From Verrucomicrobiaceae bacterium (GTDB taxonomy: Bacteria; Verrucomicrobiota; Verrucomicrobiia; Verrucomicrobiales; Verrucomicrobiaceae): a stretch of 64,000 nt of DNA. Location of the stretch: positions 1-64,000 of the forward strand of contig JAEUHN010000041.1 of the NCBI GenBank assembly GCA_016795365.1, in the 5' to 3' direction. The translations under genes were made by a program, and so were the position numbers. Position 1 is the stretch's first letter, and each line of letters starts with the position of its first letter. Under the pieces are notes generated by a model. It saw only the letters and a list, made by a program, of their open reading frames with translations. It was not told the origin of the DNA and ran no database searches. This document shows positions 28,901 to 35,318 of the stretch, in pieces.

Positions 28901-29729
28901 TGAGCGCAGGCGTGTAGTCTGTCGCTGCCGCGCGCCCGGTGCCGGTGGTGATCGTGTAGTTCACGGTCAGCGCACTCGTCGTGCTGCCTGCGCGGCTGAT
29001 GCGGAAGGCGCCGGTGTCGGGCACAAAGGCTTCCGCTGCGCTCGCATCGGTGGCGGTGATCGTCACCACGGGCGTCGCTGGCGGGATCGCAGCACCGGGA
29101 GTGCCGAGCATGTTGGTAGCACCATTCAGCCAGGTGGTGCCAGTGGTTGTGAGCACACCTGTTGCAGATGAGGTGCTCGCACCCGTGGCATCATACGTCC
29201 AGCGGTAGGTTGTGCCCGTCGTTGCTGCGCCGAACGTCACACGAATCAATCCACCGAAGGGGCCGGCAAGTTCAGTGCCACCCTTCGCTGAGGTGTTGCT
29301 GAAGACGGTCACGCCATCACCTGCGGAACTCAATCCAACGCCGGTGCCCGAGTAGTAGCCTACCTGCACGGAGGAACCGAGTGACCAGTTGGTCTTGAAG
29401 GCAGCCACGCCAGCACCTGCGGCACTTTCAATGAAAACCACGGATTCACCCGGAGCGATGCTGGTGACACCCTGCAAGGCCACGGATGTGCTTACATTGG
29501 CGAAGCTGTTGTCATCCATTTGATAGCCAGTGATCGAGGCAGCAGCATCGCCGTAGTTGGTTAGTTCAAACCAATCGGACGTGTCGCCATTCGACATGAC
29601 TTCCGTGATGCGCAGAATCGGTGCCGCGAATGCGGGCGATGAGAAAGCGAATAAGCTGAGGATCAGGCTGAGCGCGATGATGCCGGGAGATTTTGGCAAG
29701 CGTGCGGGCAGAGGATAGCGGTGAGTCAT
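25953..29729 (-). CDS. Giant secreted protein: lamin-tail, Calx-beta and SdiA-regulated-type domains
   Basis: The product is about 1258 aa from ATG 29729, which begins a signal peptide ending near SSPAFAAP; an in-frame extension to 29897 has no signal. Three lamin-tail domains are seen at about 36-180, 743-910 and 923-1090 (RITEVxxxx...DWFELTN...GYxMDDNSF...IAPGESVxFIE). A Calx-beta repeat lies at about 215-335. A beta-propeller like the SdiA-regulated/esterase-phytase group spans about 340-625 (DPEGLTYIGGGQFVMSEERDR, LTPAGQQHEGI). A cadherin-like segment follows. The last 150 residues (WRQTYFG, DFDGDGVSNLLEY, NTRRFMRLQV) are closely shared with the 1704-aa PhoX-like protein. Extracellular phosphate or nucleic-acid scavenging is possible; no activity is proven. 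Confidence 0.85.
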   Translation of the reverse strand: MTHRYPLPARLPKSPGIIALSLILSLFAFSSPAFAAPILRITEVMSNGDTSDWFELTNYGDAAASITGYQMDDNSFANVSTSVALQGVTSIAPGESVVFIESAAGAGVAAFKTNWSLGSSVQVGYYSGTGVGLSSAGDGVTVFSNTSAKGGTELAGPFGGLIRVTFGAATTGTTYRWTYDATGASTSSATGVLTTTGTTWLNGATNMLGTPGAAIPPATPVVTITATDASAAEAFVPDTGAFRISRAGSTTSALTVNYTITTGTGRAAATDYTPALSGTAVINAGESFTDITITPVDDLLLEGDETAELTITDTVDYDLGANVTASVSITDNDVSVNLANYVRVGRYDLPEPTRTSLPPGIPTSNLLCQEASAVTYNWDTDSLFITGDGGRSITQVSKTGALIDTMTLALGSSPQGTDFYDPEGLTYIGGGQFVMSEERDRQLVKFTYAAGTTLSRTSPGVQTVKIGTFVDNVGTEGLSWDPQTGGFIVLKEITPMGIFHTGVDFNAGTATNGSPTTVNSTNLFDPALLGMTDTADVYALSNLTALNGQTQSGNLIVLSQENARVINVDRSGNIHSTLTIQSDVGNPLTPAGQQHEGITMDRVGNIYIVNENGGGSIDYPQLWVYSPSAMPNQPATAVAVSNGVTSIMENTSTAARIKVGDVVVTDDGLGTNTLSINGADAASFELTGTELFLKAGVVLDYETKTSYTISIHADDTTVGGTPDASVAFTLNVQDQVVETPPAAVLVITEVAPWSSSNSPGVLADWFELTNVSSNAVTLTGYKMDDNSFTFGSAVALNGITTIAPGESVIFIETSDLPGKTTAFINTWFGGTAPSGLQIGNYTGSGVGLSSGGDGVIIFNAAGTEQCRVSFGASTGPVYRTFDNTLAQNNVTVSLLSQAGVNGAFVAPANASEVGSPGYSAPPVLRITEVAPWGSGSSPYLADWFEVTNIGGRSIDMTGWKIDDSSESPAAAAALTGIASIAPGESVIYLETATPTTTINSFRSTWFGASPPSGLQIGSYTGSGIGLSTGGDAVNLFDSNNVRRAKVFFGASTVAAPFKTFDNSAAAENALLTQFSEIGYNGAFASVNDANGIGSPGTMTIATPINGWRQTYFGSNANSGNAANTADFDGDGVSNLLEYALGANPASINGDDGIGALPEGISGNASDQPLLQDRLYLSFSIPQTAPADVTYTVQASDSLGTWTDVARKTGTGAWTWLAGGSIRIYTSVQAPYEVVQIGDSNPRDNANTRRFMRLQVSAP

Positions 29730-29848
29730 GGTGGAGTGTGGAGTTGAATGAACCCTGCCATGAGTGTGTTCAGCGCATCGACTGACAAACTCGCTTGCGT
29801 GACAATCCGGCCCCATGGCGAAACCGTTGCAGACCCACGTGCTCCTTG

Positions 29849-29870
29849 TGTGACAACTGTGTGATCTGCT
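29849..29870 (+). promoter_or_regulatory. Pho-box-like 11-nt direct repeat (distal) before btaA
   Basis: TGTGA at 29849 is repeated at 29860 (TGTGACAACTG then TGTGATCTGCT), exactly 11 nt apart, the spacing used by PhoB. It lies between the divergent 1258-aa gene and btaA and could serve either. Confidence 0.45.
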
Positions 29871-29896
29871 CATCATGTTCACTGCACTCGTGGTCA

Positions 29897-29916
29897 CAGT
29901 GACGGGATTGTGACCT
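29897..29916 (+). promoter_or_regulatory. Pho-box-like 11-nt direct repeat (proximal) before btaA
   Basis: GTGAC at 29899 is repeated at 29910 (AGTGACGGGAT then TGTGACCTCGA), again with 11-nt spacing, about 75 nt before the btaA start. Confidence 0.45.
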
Positions 29917-29986
29917 CGACATCGTGGTCACCCTTGGATCCGACCTCTATGCTGCTGAGCAGCCTGACAACCAGCGATCACCTATC

Positions 29987-31174
29987 ATGTCGAACCGCAC
30001 GCTCACTCCCCCTCGCCAGAGCCTTCTCAAACAAACGCACGATCTTGTCTTCAAGCGTGTGCATGGCTCTCATCTCATCTACAATTGTGCGTGGGAGGAC
30101 CCCCGTATTGATCGACATCTTCTTCAACTCAACAGCACAAGCCGTGTGGTGATGATCACCAGTGCGGGCTGCAATACGCTCGATTACCTGCTTGATGAGC
30201 CGGCCGAGATTCATGCGGTGGACATGAACTATCGCCAGAATGCGGTGCTCCATCTGAAAATGGCATTGATTCGCCAGGGCGATCACGAAGCGCTCTTTGA
30301 GATGTTTGGGAATGGGGCATCCAACAACTATGAATCCATTTACCGTTCTGTTCGCGAGCAGCTGCCGTTTGATGCGCTGCGATACTGGGACCAAAACATT
30401 CGAATGTTCGATCCTGCCACGATGAGAGGGAGCTTTTACTATCACGGCACGGCGGGAACTGCCGCGTGGCTGATGATGAAGGCACTGTTCCGCTCGCGGC
30501 ACACGCTGCGAGATCTGGCTTCATGCCTCCTTGAAGCCGAGAGTCTCGAGGAGCAGGCCGACATCTATCGCCAGATCGAACCCGAGATCTGGAACTGGCT
30601 TTGCCGCTGGCTGGTGCGTCAACCAATGCTGATGGCGATGCTCGGCGTGCCGCGTCCGCAGATTCGCATCATCGAATCGCAGTATCCGGGCGGCTTGAGT
30701 TACTACGTGCGGGACAAGATCAAGCATGTGCTCACGGAAGTGCCGATCGCCAGCAACTACTTCTGGAGGGTTTACATGATGGGCAGCTATCAGAGGGACT
30801 GCTGCCCCAGCTATCTTCACCACTCGAACAGGCATCTGCTAGCCAAACGATGCGGGAGAGTCACAACCCACAACACAACTGTGTCCTCTTTCTTGCGGGA
30901 GCATCCTGGCCAATACACCCACTTCGTCTTGCTGGATCACCAGGACTGGCTGGCGGCACACGATCCAGAGGCTCTGAGGGAAGAATGGGAACTCATTCTA
31001 CAGAACTGCGCTCGTGGTGCGAAGGTGCTTATGCGATCTGCCGGGCTGACAGTGGGCTTTATTCCCGAGGACATCCGCAAGATGCTCCGCTTTCATCCAG
31101 CGGTGACCACCGAACTGCACAAGCAGGATCGCGTGGGCACTTATGGCAGCACACATCTCGCGGAGGTTTTGTGA
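29987..31174 (+). CDS. btaA: S-adenosylmethionine:diacylglycerol 3-amino-3-carboxypropyl transferase (DUF3419)
   Basis: The product is 395 aa from ATG 29987; the frame extends to 29924 without family match. It matches DUF3419/BtaA along its length: VHGSHLIYNCAWEDPRID near the start, then ITSAGCNTLDYLL, the SAM-site-like HAVDMNYRQNAVLHLKMA, and FVLLDHQDWL with CARGAKVLMRSAG near the end. BtaA moves the aminocarboxypropyl group of S-adenosylmethionine to diacylglycerol, making diacylglyceryl-homoserine, the first step of betaine-lipid (DGTS) synthesis. This lets cells replace phospholipid in phosphate shortage. It is followed after 1 nt by btaB. Pho-box-like repeats lie upstream. Confidence 0.93.
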   Translation: MSNRTLTPPRQSLLKQTHDLVFKRVHGSHLIYNCAWEDPRIDRHLLQLNSTSRVVMITSAGCNTLDYLLDEPAEIHAVDMNYRQNAVLHLKMALIRQGDHEALFEMFGNGASNNYESIYRSVREQLPFDALRYWDQNIRMFDPATMRGSFYYHGTAGTAAWLMMKALFRSRHTLRDLASCLLEAESLEEQADIYRQIEPEIWNWLCRWLVRQPMLMAMLGVPRPQIRIIESQYPGGLSYYVRDKIKHVLTEVPIASNYFWRVYMMGSYQRDCCPSYLHHSNRHLLAKRCGRVTTHNTTVSSFLREHPGQYTHFVLLDHQDWLAAHDPEALREEWELILQNCARGAKVLMRSAGLTVGFIPEDIRKMLRFHPAVTTELHKQDRVGTYGSTHLAEVL

Positions 31175-31175
31175 A

Positions 31176-31811
31176 ATGGCTGTGAGTGCCCCACCTCTGC
31201 AGCGCTACTATCAGATGCACTCACGCATCTACGATCTTACAAGATGGAGCTTTCTGTTCGGACGTGAGATGCTGCTTAGGCAGGTCGCACGCCTGCAATC
31301 TCCACGTCAGATCCTGGAAGTTGGATGCGGCACCGGGCGAAACATCGAGTCCATGTGCCGGCTCTTTCCACAAGCTGAGATCACAGGCATTGATCTTTCG
31401 GTGGAGATGCTGGCAGTCGCGCGACGCCGCCTTGGTCACAAGTCGGATAGAGTGACGCTGATTAATGACGGCTATGACCGTCCTGTGCATAGTCACGGGA
31501 AGCCTTTTGATTTGGTGGTGTGCTCGTATGCCCTTTCTATGTTCAATCCTGGCTGGGAGCGGGCGATTGAATGCGCGAAAAAAGATCTGGCAGATGATGG
31601 CTTGTTTGCACTGGTGGACTTCCATCGGACACCGGTTCCAAGCTTCCGACGCTGGATGAGCATCAATCATGTCCGCATGGAGGGACATCTGAGGCCGCTG
31701 CTCACCAACTCATTCAAGGGAATGATCGACCGCACGACCGCAGCGTATGGTGGGCTTTGGCAATATCTGATGTTCGTCGGACAGAACGCCCCGGATGCAT
31801 CTCGGATGTGA
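31176..31811 (+). CDS. btaB: Diacylglyceryl-homoserine N-methyltransferase
   Basis: The product is 211 aa from ATG 31176, with GGAGG about 10 nt upstream, which decides the start over the longer frame from 31143. The Rossmann methyltransferase motif I is LEVGCGTGRN (about residues 48-57). GIDLSVEMLAVARRR is motif II and FDLVVCSYALSMFNPGW is motif IV. BtaB methylates the amino group of diacylglyceryl-homoserine three times with S-adenosylmethionine, giving DGTS at the membrane. Function follows from its size (Rhodobacter BtaB is about 210 aa) and its position 1 nt after btaA. Confidence 0.9.
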   Translation: MAVSAPPLQRYYQMHSRIYDLTRWSFLFGREMLLRQVARLQSPRQILEVGCGTGRNIESMCRLFPQAEITGIDLSVEMLAVARRRLGHKSDRVTLINDGYDRPVHSHGKPFDLVVCSYALSMFNPGWERAIECAKKDLADDGLFALVDFHRTPVPSFRRWMSINHVRMEGHLRPLLTNSFKGMIDRTTAAYGGLWQYLMFVGQNAPDASRM

Positions 31812-31882
31812 CAAAAGCTTTGCACGGCTTCGCTATCCATTGCGATCCGATAGTCCGAACATCGGACATCTCCAGCCTGCGA

Positions 31883-33007
31883 ATGCGACTGCTCATCGTC
31901 TCTGATACCTTCACTCCCGACGTCAACGGCGTCGCTAGATCGCTTCGGCAGTTTGCCATGGGCTTGTTGGAACGAGGTCATCATGTGGAGATTGTGACGA
32001 CGTGCGAAGATGACTCGGATACGCTGCCCCGCCATGTGGTGAAGGCACTTCCGATACCTGGCTACACCACGATCCGATTGGGGTTTGCTTCGCGTCGATG
32101 GTTCATGAGCCTGTTTGAAACGGTGAAGCCAGACGTGCTTTATGTCGCCACAGAGACTGCGCTCGGCATTGCGGCGATCTGGGCCTCACGAATCGCTGGC
32201 ATCCCTGTGGTGTCGGGCTTCCACACGAACTTTCACAGCTATGCCAAGGACTATCGTCTCGCGGCGCTGCAGCCTGCTGCAGAAGCCATCCTGCGTGCTG
32301 TGCATAACCACACCGAGCGCACTCTGGCCCCTTCCGTTCATACGGCAAGGCAGCTTAGGGAGATGGGTATCGAGAATGTGGGAGTTCTTGGACGCGGTGT
32401 GAACACGGAGTTGTTTGCACCGGATGCGAGGTCGATGGCACTGCGCCGATCGTGGGGTGCGGACTCTGAGACGCCGGTTGCGATCTATGTCGGACGGGTC
32501 GCGGCGGAGAAGAATCTCTCGTTACTCGAGCGGGCTTTTACAGGGTTTATCCAGGCGGTGCCTGGCGCACGATGTGTGGTAGTGGGTGCGGGCCCCATGC
32601 TGGAAGATCTGCAAGCGCGACATGGGAATTGGATCTTTGCTGGAGAGCGCAGTGGCCGGGATCTTGCTAGTCACTTCGCCAGTGCTGACGTGTTTGTCTT
32701 TCCCAGCGAGAGTGAGACGTTTGGTAATGTGGTGATCGAGGCATTGGCCAGTGGTCTCGTGACTGTGGCTTACAACTATGCGGCCGCGAACGAGCACGTG
32801 CGGCATGGGATCGAGGGCTTGCTCGCTCCGCTCGGAGATGAGGACGCCTTTCTACAGCAGGTTCGTGAGGCCGCTCGTCTCTGGGATGATGATGCCATTC
32901 GCATCCTGGCCCGAGTCCGGGCGCGTCAGCTCGGCTGGGCGACCCAGGTTGAGCACTTCGAGAATCAGCTGCTTCAAGTTATCTCCTCCCACACACCCAC
33001 GACATGA
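31883..33007 (+). CDS. GT4 glycosyltransferase, glycolipid synthase type (Agt/SqdX/MgtA-like)
   Basis: The product is 374 aa from ATG 31883 (MRLLIVSDTFTPDVNGVARS), the normal start for this family; an upstream frame from 31757 overlaps btaB. The N-terminal domain has GFHTNFHSYAKDY. The C-terminal nucleotide-sugar domain has YVGRVAAEKN and the E-x7-E block FVFPSESETFGNVVIEA. This is the GT4 group that includes SqdX, MgtA and the alphaproteobacterial Agt, which glycosylate diacylglycerol when phosphate is scarce. The gene overlaps plcP by 4 nt, the same pairing known in marine bacteria as agt-plcP. The sugar donated (glucose, glucuronate or mannose) cannot be told. Confidence 0.87.
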   Translation: MRLLIVSDTFTPDVNGVARSLRQFAMGLLERGHHVEIVTTCEDDSDTLPRHVVKALPIPGYTTIRLGFASRRWFMSLFETVKPDVLYVATETALGIAAIWASRIAGIPVVSGFHTNFHSYAKDYRLAALQPAAEAILRAVHNHTERTLAPSVHTARQLREMGIENVGVLGRGVNTELFAPDARSMALRRSWGADSETPVAIYVGRVAAEKNLSLLERAFTGFIQAVPGARCVVVGAGPMLEDLQARHGNWIFAGERSGRDLASHFASADVFVFPSESETFGNVVIEALASGLVTVAYNYAAANEHVRHGIEGLLAPLGDEDAFLQQVREAARLWDDDAIRILARVRARQLGWATQVEHFENQLLQVISSHTPTT

Positions 33008-33858
33008 AAACGAAACTCCGCGTCAAAACCCTCATCATGTCCGATGTGCATCTGGGCATGATCGACTCCAAAGCTGTGCAAGCTGCGCACATGCTTCGAC
33101 ACGTCGAGTGCGAGAAGCTCATTCTCAATGGCGACATCGTGGACGTGTGGGCACTCAAGTCCGGTGGCAAGTGGACACCTGAGCACACTCACTTCGTGCG
33201 CAGCGTGCTGAAGAAGATGGAGAAGGAGGGCACGCAGGTCGTCTATCTGCGCGGCAACCATGACGACATCATGGAGAAATTTCTGCCCTTCACGATTGGC
33301 GGGCTGAAGCTGGTCGATGAACACATCCACGAGTCACCGCACGGTCGCTACCTGGTGGTGCATGGAGATGGCTTTGATCACGTCACCACGAACCATGTGT
33401 GGCTGGCCAAGGTGGGAGCGGTGGGCTACAACGCACTGCTCCGTCTCAATCGCATTTACAACATGTGGCTGCGCTGGCGCGGCAAGCCAGGCTTCTCCTT
33501 CAGCTCGTATGTGAAGAAGCGGGTGAAGCAAGCCGTCGCCTTCACCGGGCGCTACGAGGAGCAACTCAAGGACCTCGCTACCTGGAAGGGATGTGCGGGC
33601 ATCATCTGCGGTCACATTCACACGCCTGCGGACAAGAGGATCGAAGACATACACTACCTGAATTCAGGCGATTGGGTGGAGAGCATGACCGCCATCGTGG
33701 AGCACCTCGATCGTTCGTTCGAGGTGCTAAATTACCACGATTTTTGCAAGCTCACCGGACGTGATCCAAAAGGCTCCGACGCCAGTCTCGATGTCGGTGC
33801 CATCAAGGAGAAGCCGCTGGCCTTGCCCGCGCCGATGCCTGTGTCGGCGGCCGCTTGA
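33004..33858 (+). CDS. plcP: PlcP-like phospholipase C (metallophosphoesterase)
   Basis: The 284-aa protein is a calcineurin-like phosphoesterase of the UDP-2,3-diacylglucosamine hydrolase group. It has all the metal motifs: SDVHLG (Asp14, His16), NGDIVD (Asp44), GNHDD (Asn85, His86), HGDGFD (His120, Asp122) and GHIHTP (His204, His206). PlcP of rhizobia and marine bacteria cleaves phosphatidylcholine and related phospholipids to diacylglycerol, which then feeds BtaA and Agt. Here it is the last gene of btaA-btaB-GT4-plcP with ATGA overlap, so this reading is favoured over LpxH. A lipid A role would need a check that lpxH/lpxI is present elsewhere. The C-terminal tail is Ala/Pro-rich. Confidence 0.85.
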   Translation: MKTKLRVKTLIMSDVHLGMIDSKAVQAAHMLRHVECEKLILNGDIVDVWALKSGGKWTPEHTHFVRSVLKKMEKEGTQVVYLRGNHDDIMEKFLPFTIGGLKLVDEHIHESPHGRYLVVHGDGFDHVTTNHVWLAKVGAVGYNALLRLNRIYNMWLRWRGKPGFSFSSYVKKRVKQAVAFTGRYEEQLKDLATWKGCAGIICGHIHTPADKRIEDIHYLNSGDWVESMTAIVEHLDRSFEVLNYHDFCKLTGRDPKGSDASLDVGAIKEKPLALPAPMPVSAAA

Positions 33859-33869
33859 GACACCTACGC

Positions 33870-34316
33870 CTACTTCTTCTTCACCGCGACAGGCTTGGGC
33901 TTCTTGCTGACCTTTGCCACCTTGTCCTTCGGCTTGTCTTTAGCTTTCTCCTTGCTCGCACGACTTGCCTTGCGGAACGCCTTGGCTGCGGCTCGTGCGG
34001 CTTCACGATGCTGTTTGGCATGTCTGGCATCCGCACGCAGCGATGCATCGGATTTCGCGGACACACGGAAGCGCTCGAACGACTCGTTGATCACCTTGGC
34101 TGCCTTCTTCTTCACGCGAATGTCCGTGTGCTTCGCGTCGGCTTTGAGCAGGCCGGCCTCGATGAGGTGCTTCACTTGAGTCGAAAGAGACTCGGCGGAT
34201 TCCTTCAGCACACTGGAGAGATCACCAAGGCTGCAACGGTGGGCCTGAACAAGGGCCAGGATGCGAAGACGAAGAGGATCAGCGAGGGCAGAGGCAAAGG
34301 AGAGCAGTGCTTTCAT
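33870..34316 (-). CDS. ArsR-type winged-helix regulator with lysine-rich tail
   Basis: The 148-aa product has an ArsR-type winged helix in residues about 1-85 (DPLRLRILALV, CSLGDLSSVLKES, LSTQVKHLIEAGLLKA). Residues about 95-148 form a tail almost entirely of Lys, Ala, Arg and Pro (KPKDKVAKVSKKPKPVAVKKK), like eukaryotic histone H1 tails. No metal-binding cysteine pair of the ArsR type is obvious (one Cys only). The gene converges on plcP, with 11 nt between stops. An 18-nt inverted repeat, TGTGACA-n4-TGTCACA, lies 60 nt before its start and could be its own operator. Confidence 0.8.
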   Translation of the reverse strand: MKALLSFASALADPLRLRILALVQAHRCSLGDLSSVLKESAESLSTQVKHLIEAGLLKADAKHTDIRVKKKAAKVINESFERFRVSAKSDASLRADARHAKQHREAARAAAKAFRKASRASKEKAKDKPKDKVAKVSKKPKPVAVKKK

Positions 34317-34375
34317 AAATTGATGGGCCGCGATGCTAGGCGAGTCCTGGAGACGGCTCGATCAGTTTCTGTCTA

Positions 34376-34393
34376 TGTGACAAAGGTGTCACA
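34376..34393. promoter_or_regulatory. Perfect inverted repeat TGTGACA-aagg-TGTCACA
   Basis: A 7-4-7 palindrome that overlaps the last codon of the 70-aa gene and lies 60 nt before the ArsR-type start. It is of operator size and uses the TGTGACA sequence seen before phosphate-related genes in this window. Confidence 0.5.
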
Positions 34394-34601
34394 AATCAGA
34401 AGCAACATTGGCAAGCGGCTCCGTGGGATCGTCAACTGGCTGGGTGCGACCCATCTGCCAAAGCAGTGCCGCGGCGAGGATCGTGAAACCAATCGCGATG
34501 ACCGGGCCGCCATACTTGCGTAGGAGGCGGGTCTTGCGACGCCAAAGGAGATAGGCGTCAAGGCTGGAGTCGCCGGTTTGAATCAGACTGGGGGAGTGCA
34601 T
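34389..34601 (-). CDS. Small single-helix membrane protein after ECF sigma gene
   Basis: The product is about 70 aa from ATG 34601; the frame is open to 34670 but that part lies inside the sigma gene. A basic segment (LLWRRKTRLLRKYGG) precedes one hydrophobic helix (PVIAIGFTILAAALLWQM). It starts 19 nt after the sigma-factor stop, where an anti-sigma factor would be expected. It has no recognisable zinc anti-sigma domain. Function unknown. Confidence 0.6.
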   Translation of the reverse strand: MHSPSLIQTGDSSLDAYLLWRRKTRLLRKYGGPVIAIGFTILAAALLWQMGRTQPVDDPTEPLANVASDL

Positions 34602-34620
34602 TGGAGATTGATGGGATGAT

Positions 34621-35187
34621 TCAGAGAATGCCTGCAGCGCGCATTTCACAGGCCTGATCACGCAGGGCACGATGACTGCGCATCAGTCGAACACGGACAT
34701 TGCCTTCGCTTAGCCCAAGGCTTTGCCCCACATCGCGAGCGCTGCGGTTCTCGATGTGAAACATGGTGAGCATCTGACGGTCCTGATGTTGCAGGCGGGA
34801 CAGAAGCTGATCAATGCCACGTTCGATCTCCTCGTCTTCGCTCTCTGCTTTGTCAGAGGTGACGAGCATCTCGCTGTAATCGTCGATTCCGCAGTCCGTG
34901 AGAGGTCTGACGATGTTTCGTTGCCAGCTGCGAAGGTGGTTGGCGCATGTGTTGCGTGCAATGGTCGAAAGCCAGGCCGGGAGATTGCTGGCACTGCTAA
35001 TGCGGTGCATGGACTTGAATGCCTTGATAAAAGTCTCCTGCACCACGTCTTCGATCATGTGGGGACTGGGCAGCCAGCGTGCCACGACACTCCGCACGAG
35101 AGTGACATGCATCTCGACAAAGTGTCGAGCGGAGGATTCACAGCGTCGGTCCAGCCAGCCGGTGATGGCGTCGTTGGAAGTGATCAT
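34621..35187 (-). CDS. ECF-type RNA polymerase sigma factor
   Basis: The product is about 188 aa from ATG 35187; an in-frame GTG at 35232 would add 15 residues and lies inside an inverted repeat. Region 2 is visible as IEDVVQETFIKAFKSMHRI followed by LPAWLSTIARNTCANHLRSW. Region 4 shows LQHQDRQMLTMFHIENRSARDVGQSLGLSEGNVRVRLMRSHRALR. It directs RNA polymerase to a small gene set, often for envelope stress. A 70-aa single-helix membrane protein follows and may be its partner. Target genes cannot be read from sequence. Confidence 0.88.
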   Translation of the reverse strand: MITSNDAITGWLDRRCESSARHFVEMHVTLVRSVVARWLPSPHMIEDVVQETFIKAFKSMHRISSASNLPAWLSTIARNTCANHLRSWQRNIVRPLTDCGIDDYSEMLVTSDKAESEDEEIERGIDQLLSRLQHQDRQMLTMFHIENRSARDVGQSLGLSEGNVRVRLMRSHRALRDQACEMRAAGIL

Positions 35188-35218
35188 GAGTCGGGATAGG
35201 GGAAGTGATTCAACCGTG

Positions 35219-35257
35219 CTCGTCTGCTTCACCTTAAGCAGCGCTGAAGCAGACGAG
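35219..35257. promoter_or_regulatory. 13-bp inverted repeat upstream of ECF sigma gene
   Basis: CTCGTCTGCTTCA at 35219-35231 pairs perfectly with TGAAGCAGACGAG at 35245-35257. There is no T tract on either strand, so it is a poor terminator. It overlaps the alternative GTG start of the sigma gene and could be an operator or an RNA hairpin controlling translation. Confidence 0.5.
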
Positions 35258-35265
35258 AACGAGTG

Positions 35266-35304
35266 AAGAAAAGGCGCGCGGCCATGGAAGGCTGACCGCG
35301 CGCC
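35266..35304 (-). terminator. Intrinsic terminator after the PhoX-like gene
   Basis: On the minus strand a perfect GC-rich stem (GGCGCGCGG with CCGCGCGCC, 35273-35304) is followed by TTTTCTT. It lies 14 nt past the stop of the 1704-aa gene. Confidence 0.88.
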
Positions 35305-35318
35305 AGAGTCGATACTCC

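Noticed and set aside
33004-33858. LpxH (UDP-2,3-diacylglucosamine hydrolase of lipid A synthesis)
   Set aside because: The fold is the same, but the 4-nt overlap with an Agt-like gene and position after btaAB favour PlcP; not fully excluded.
35245-35304. Tandem hairpins as a riboswitch
   Set aside because: The second hairpin is a plain terminator of the minus-strand PhoX-like gene and the first is a separate inverted repeat with no known aptamer sequence.
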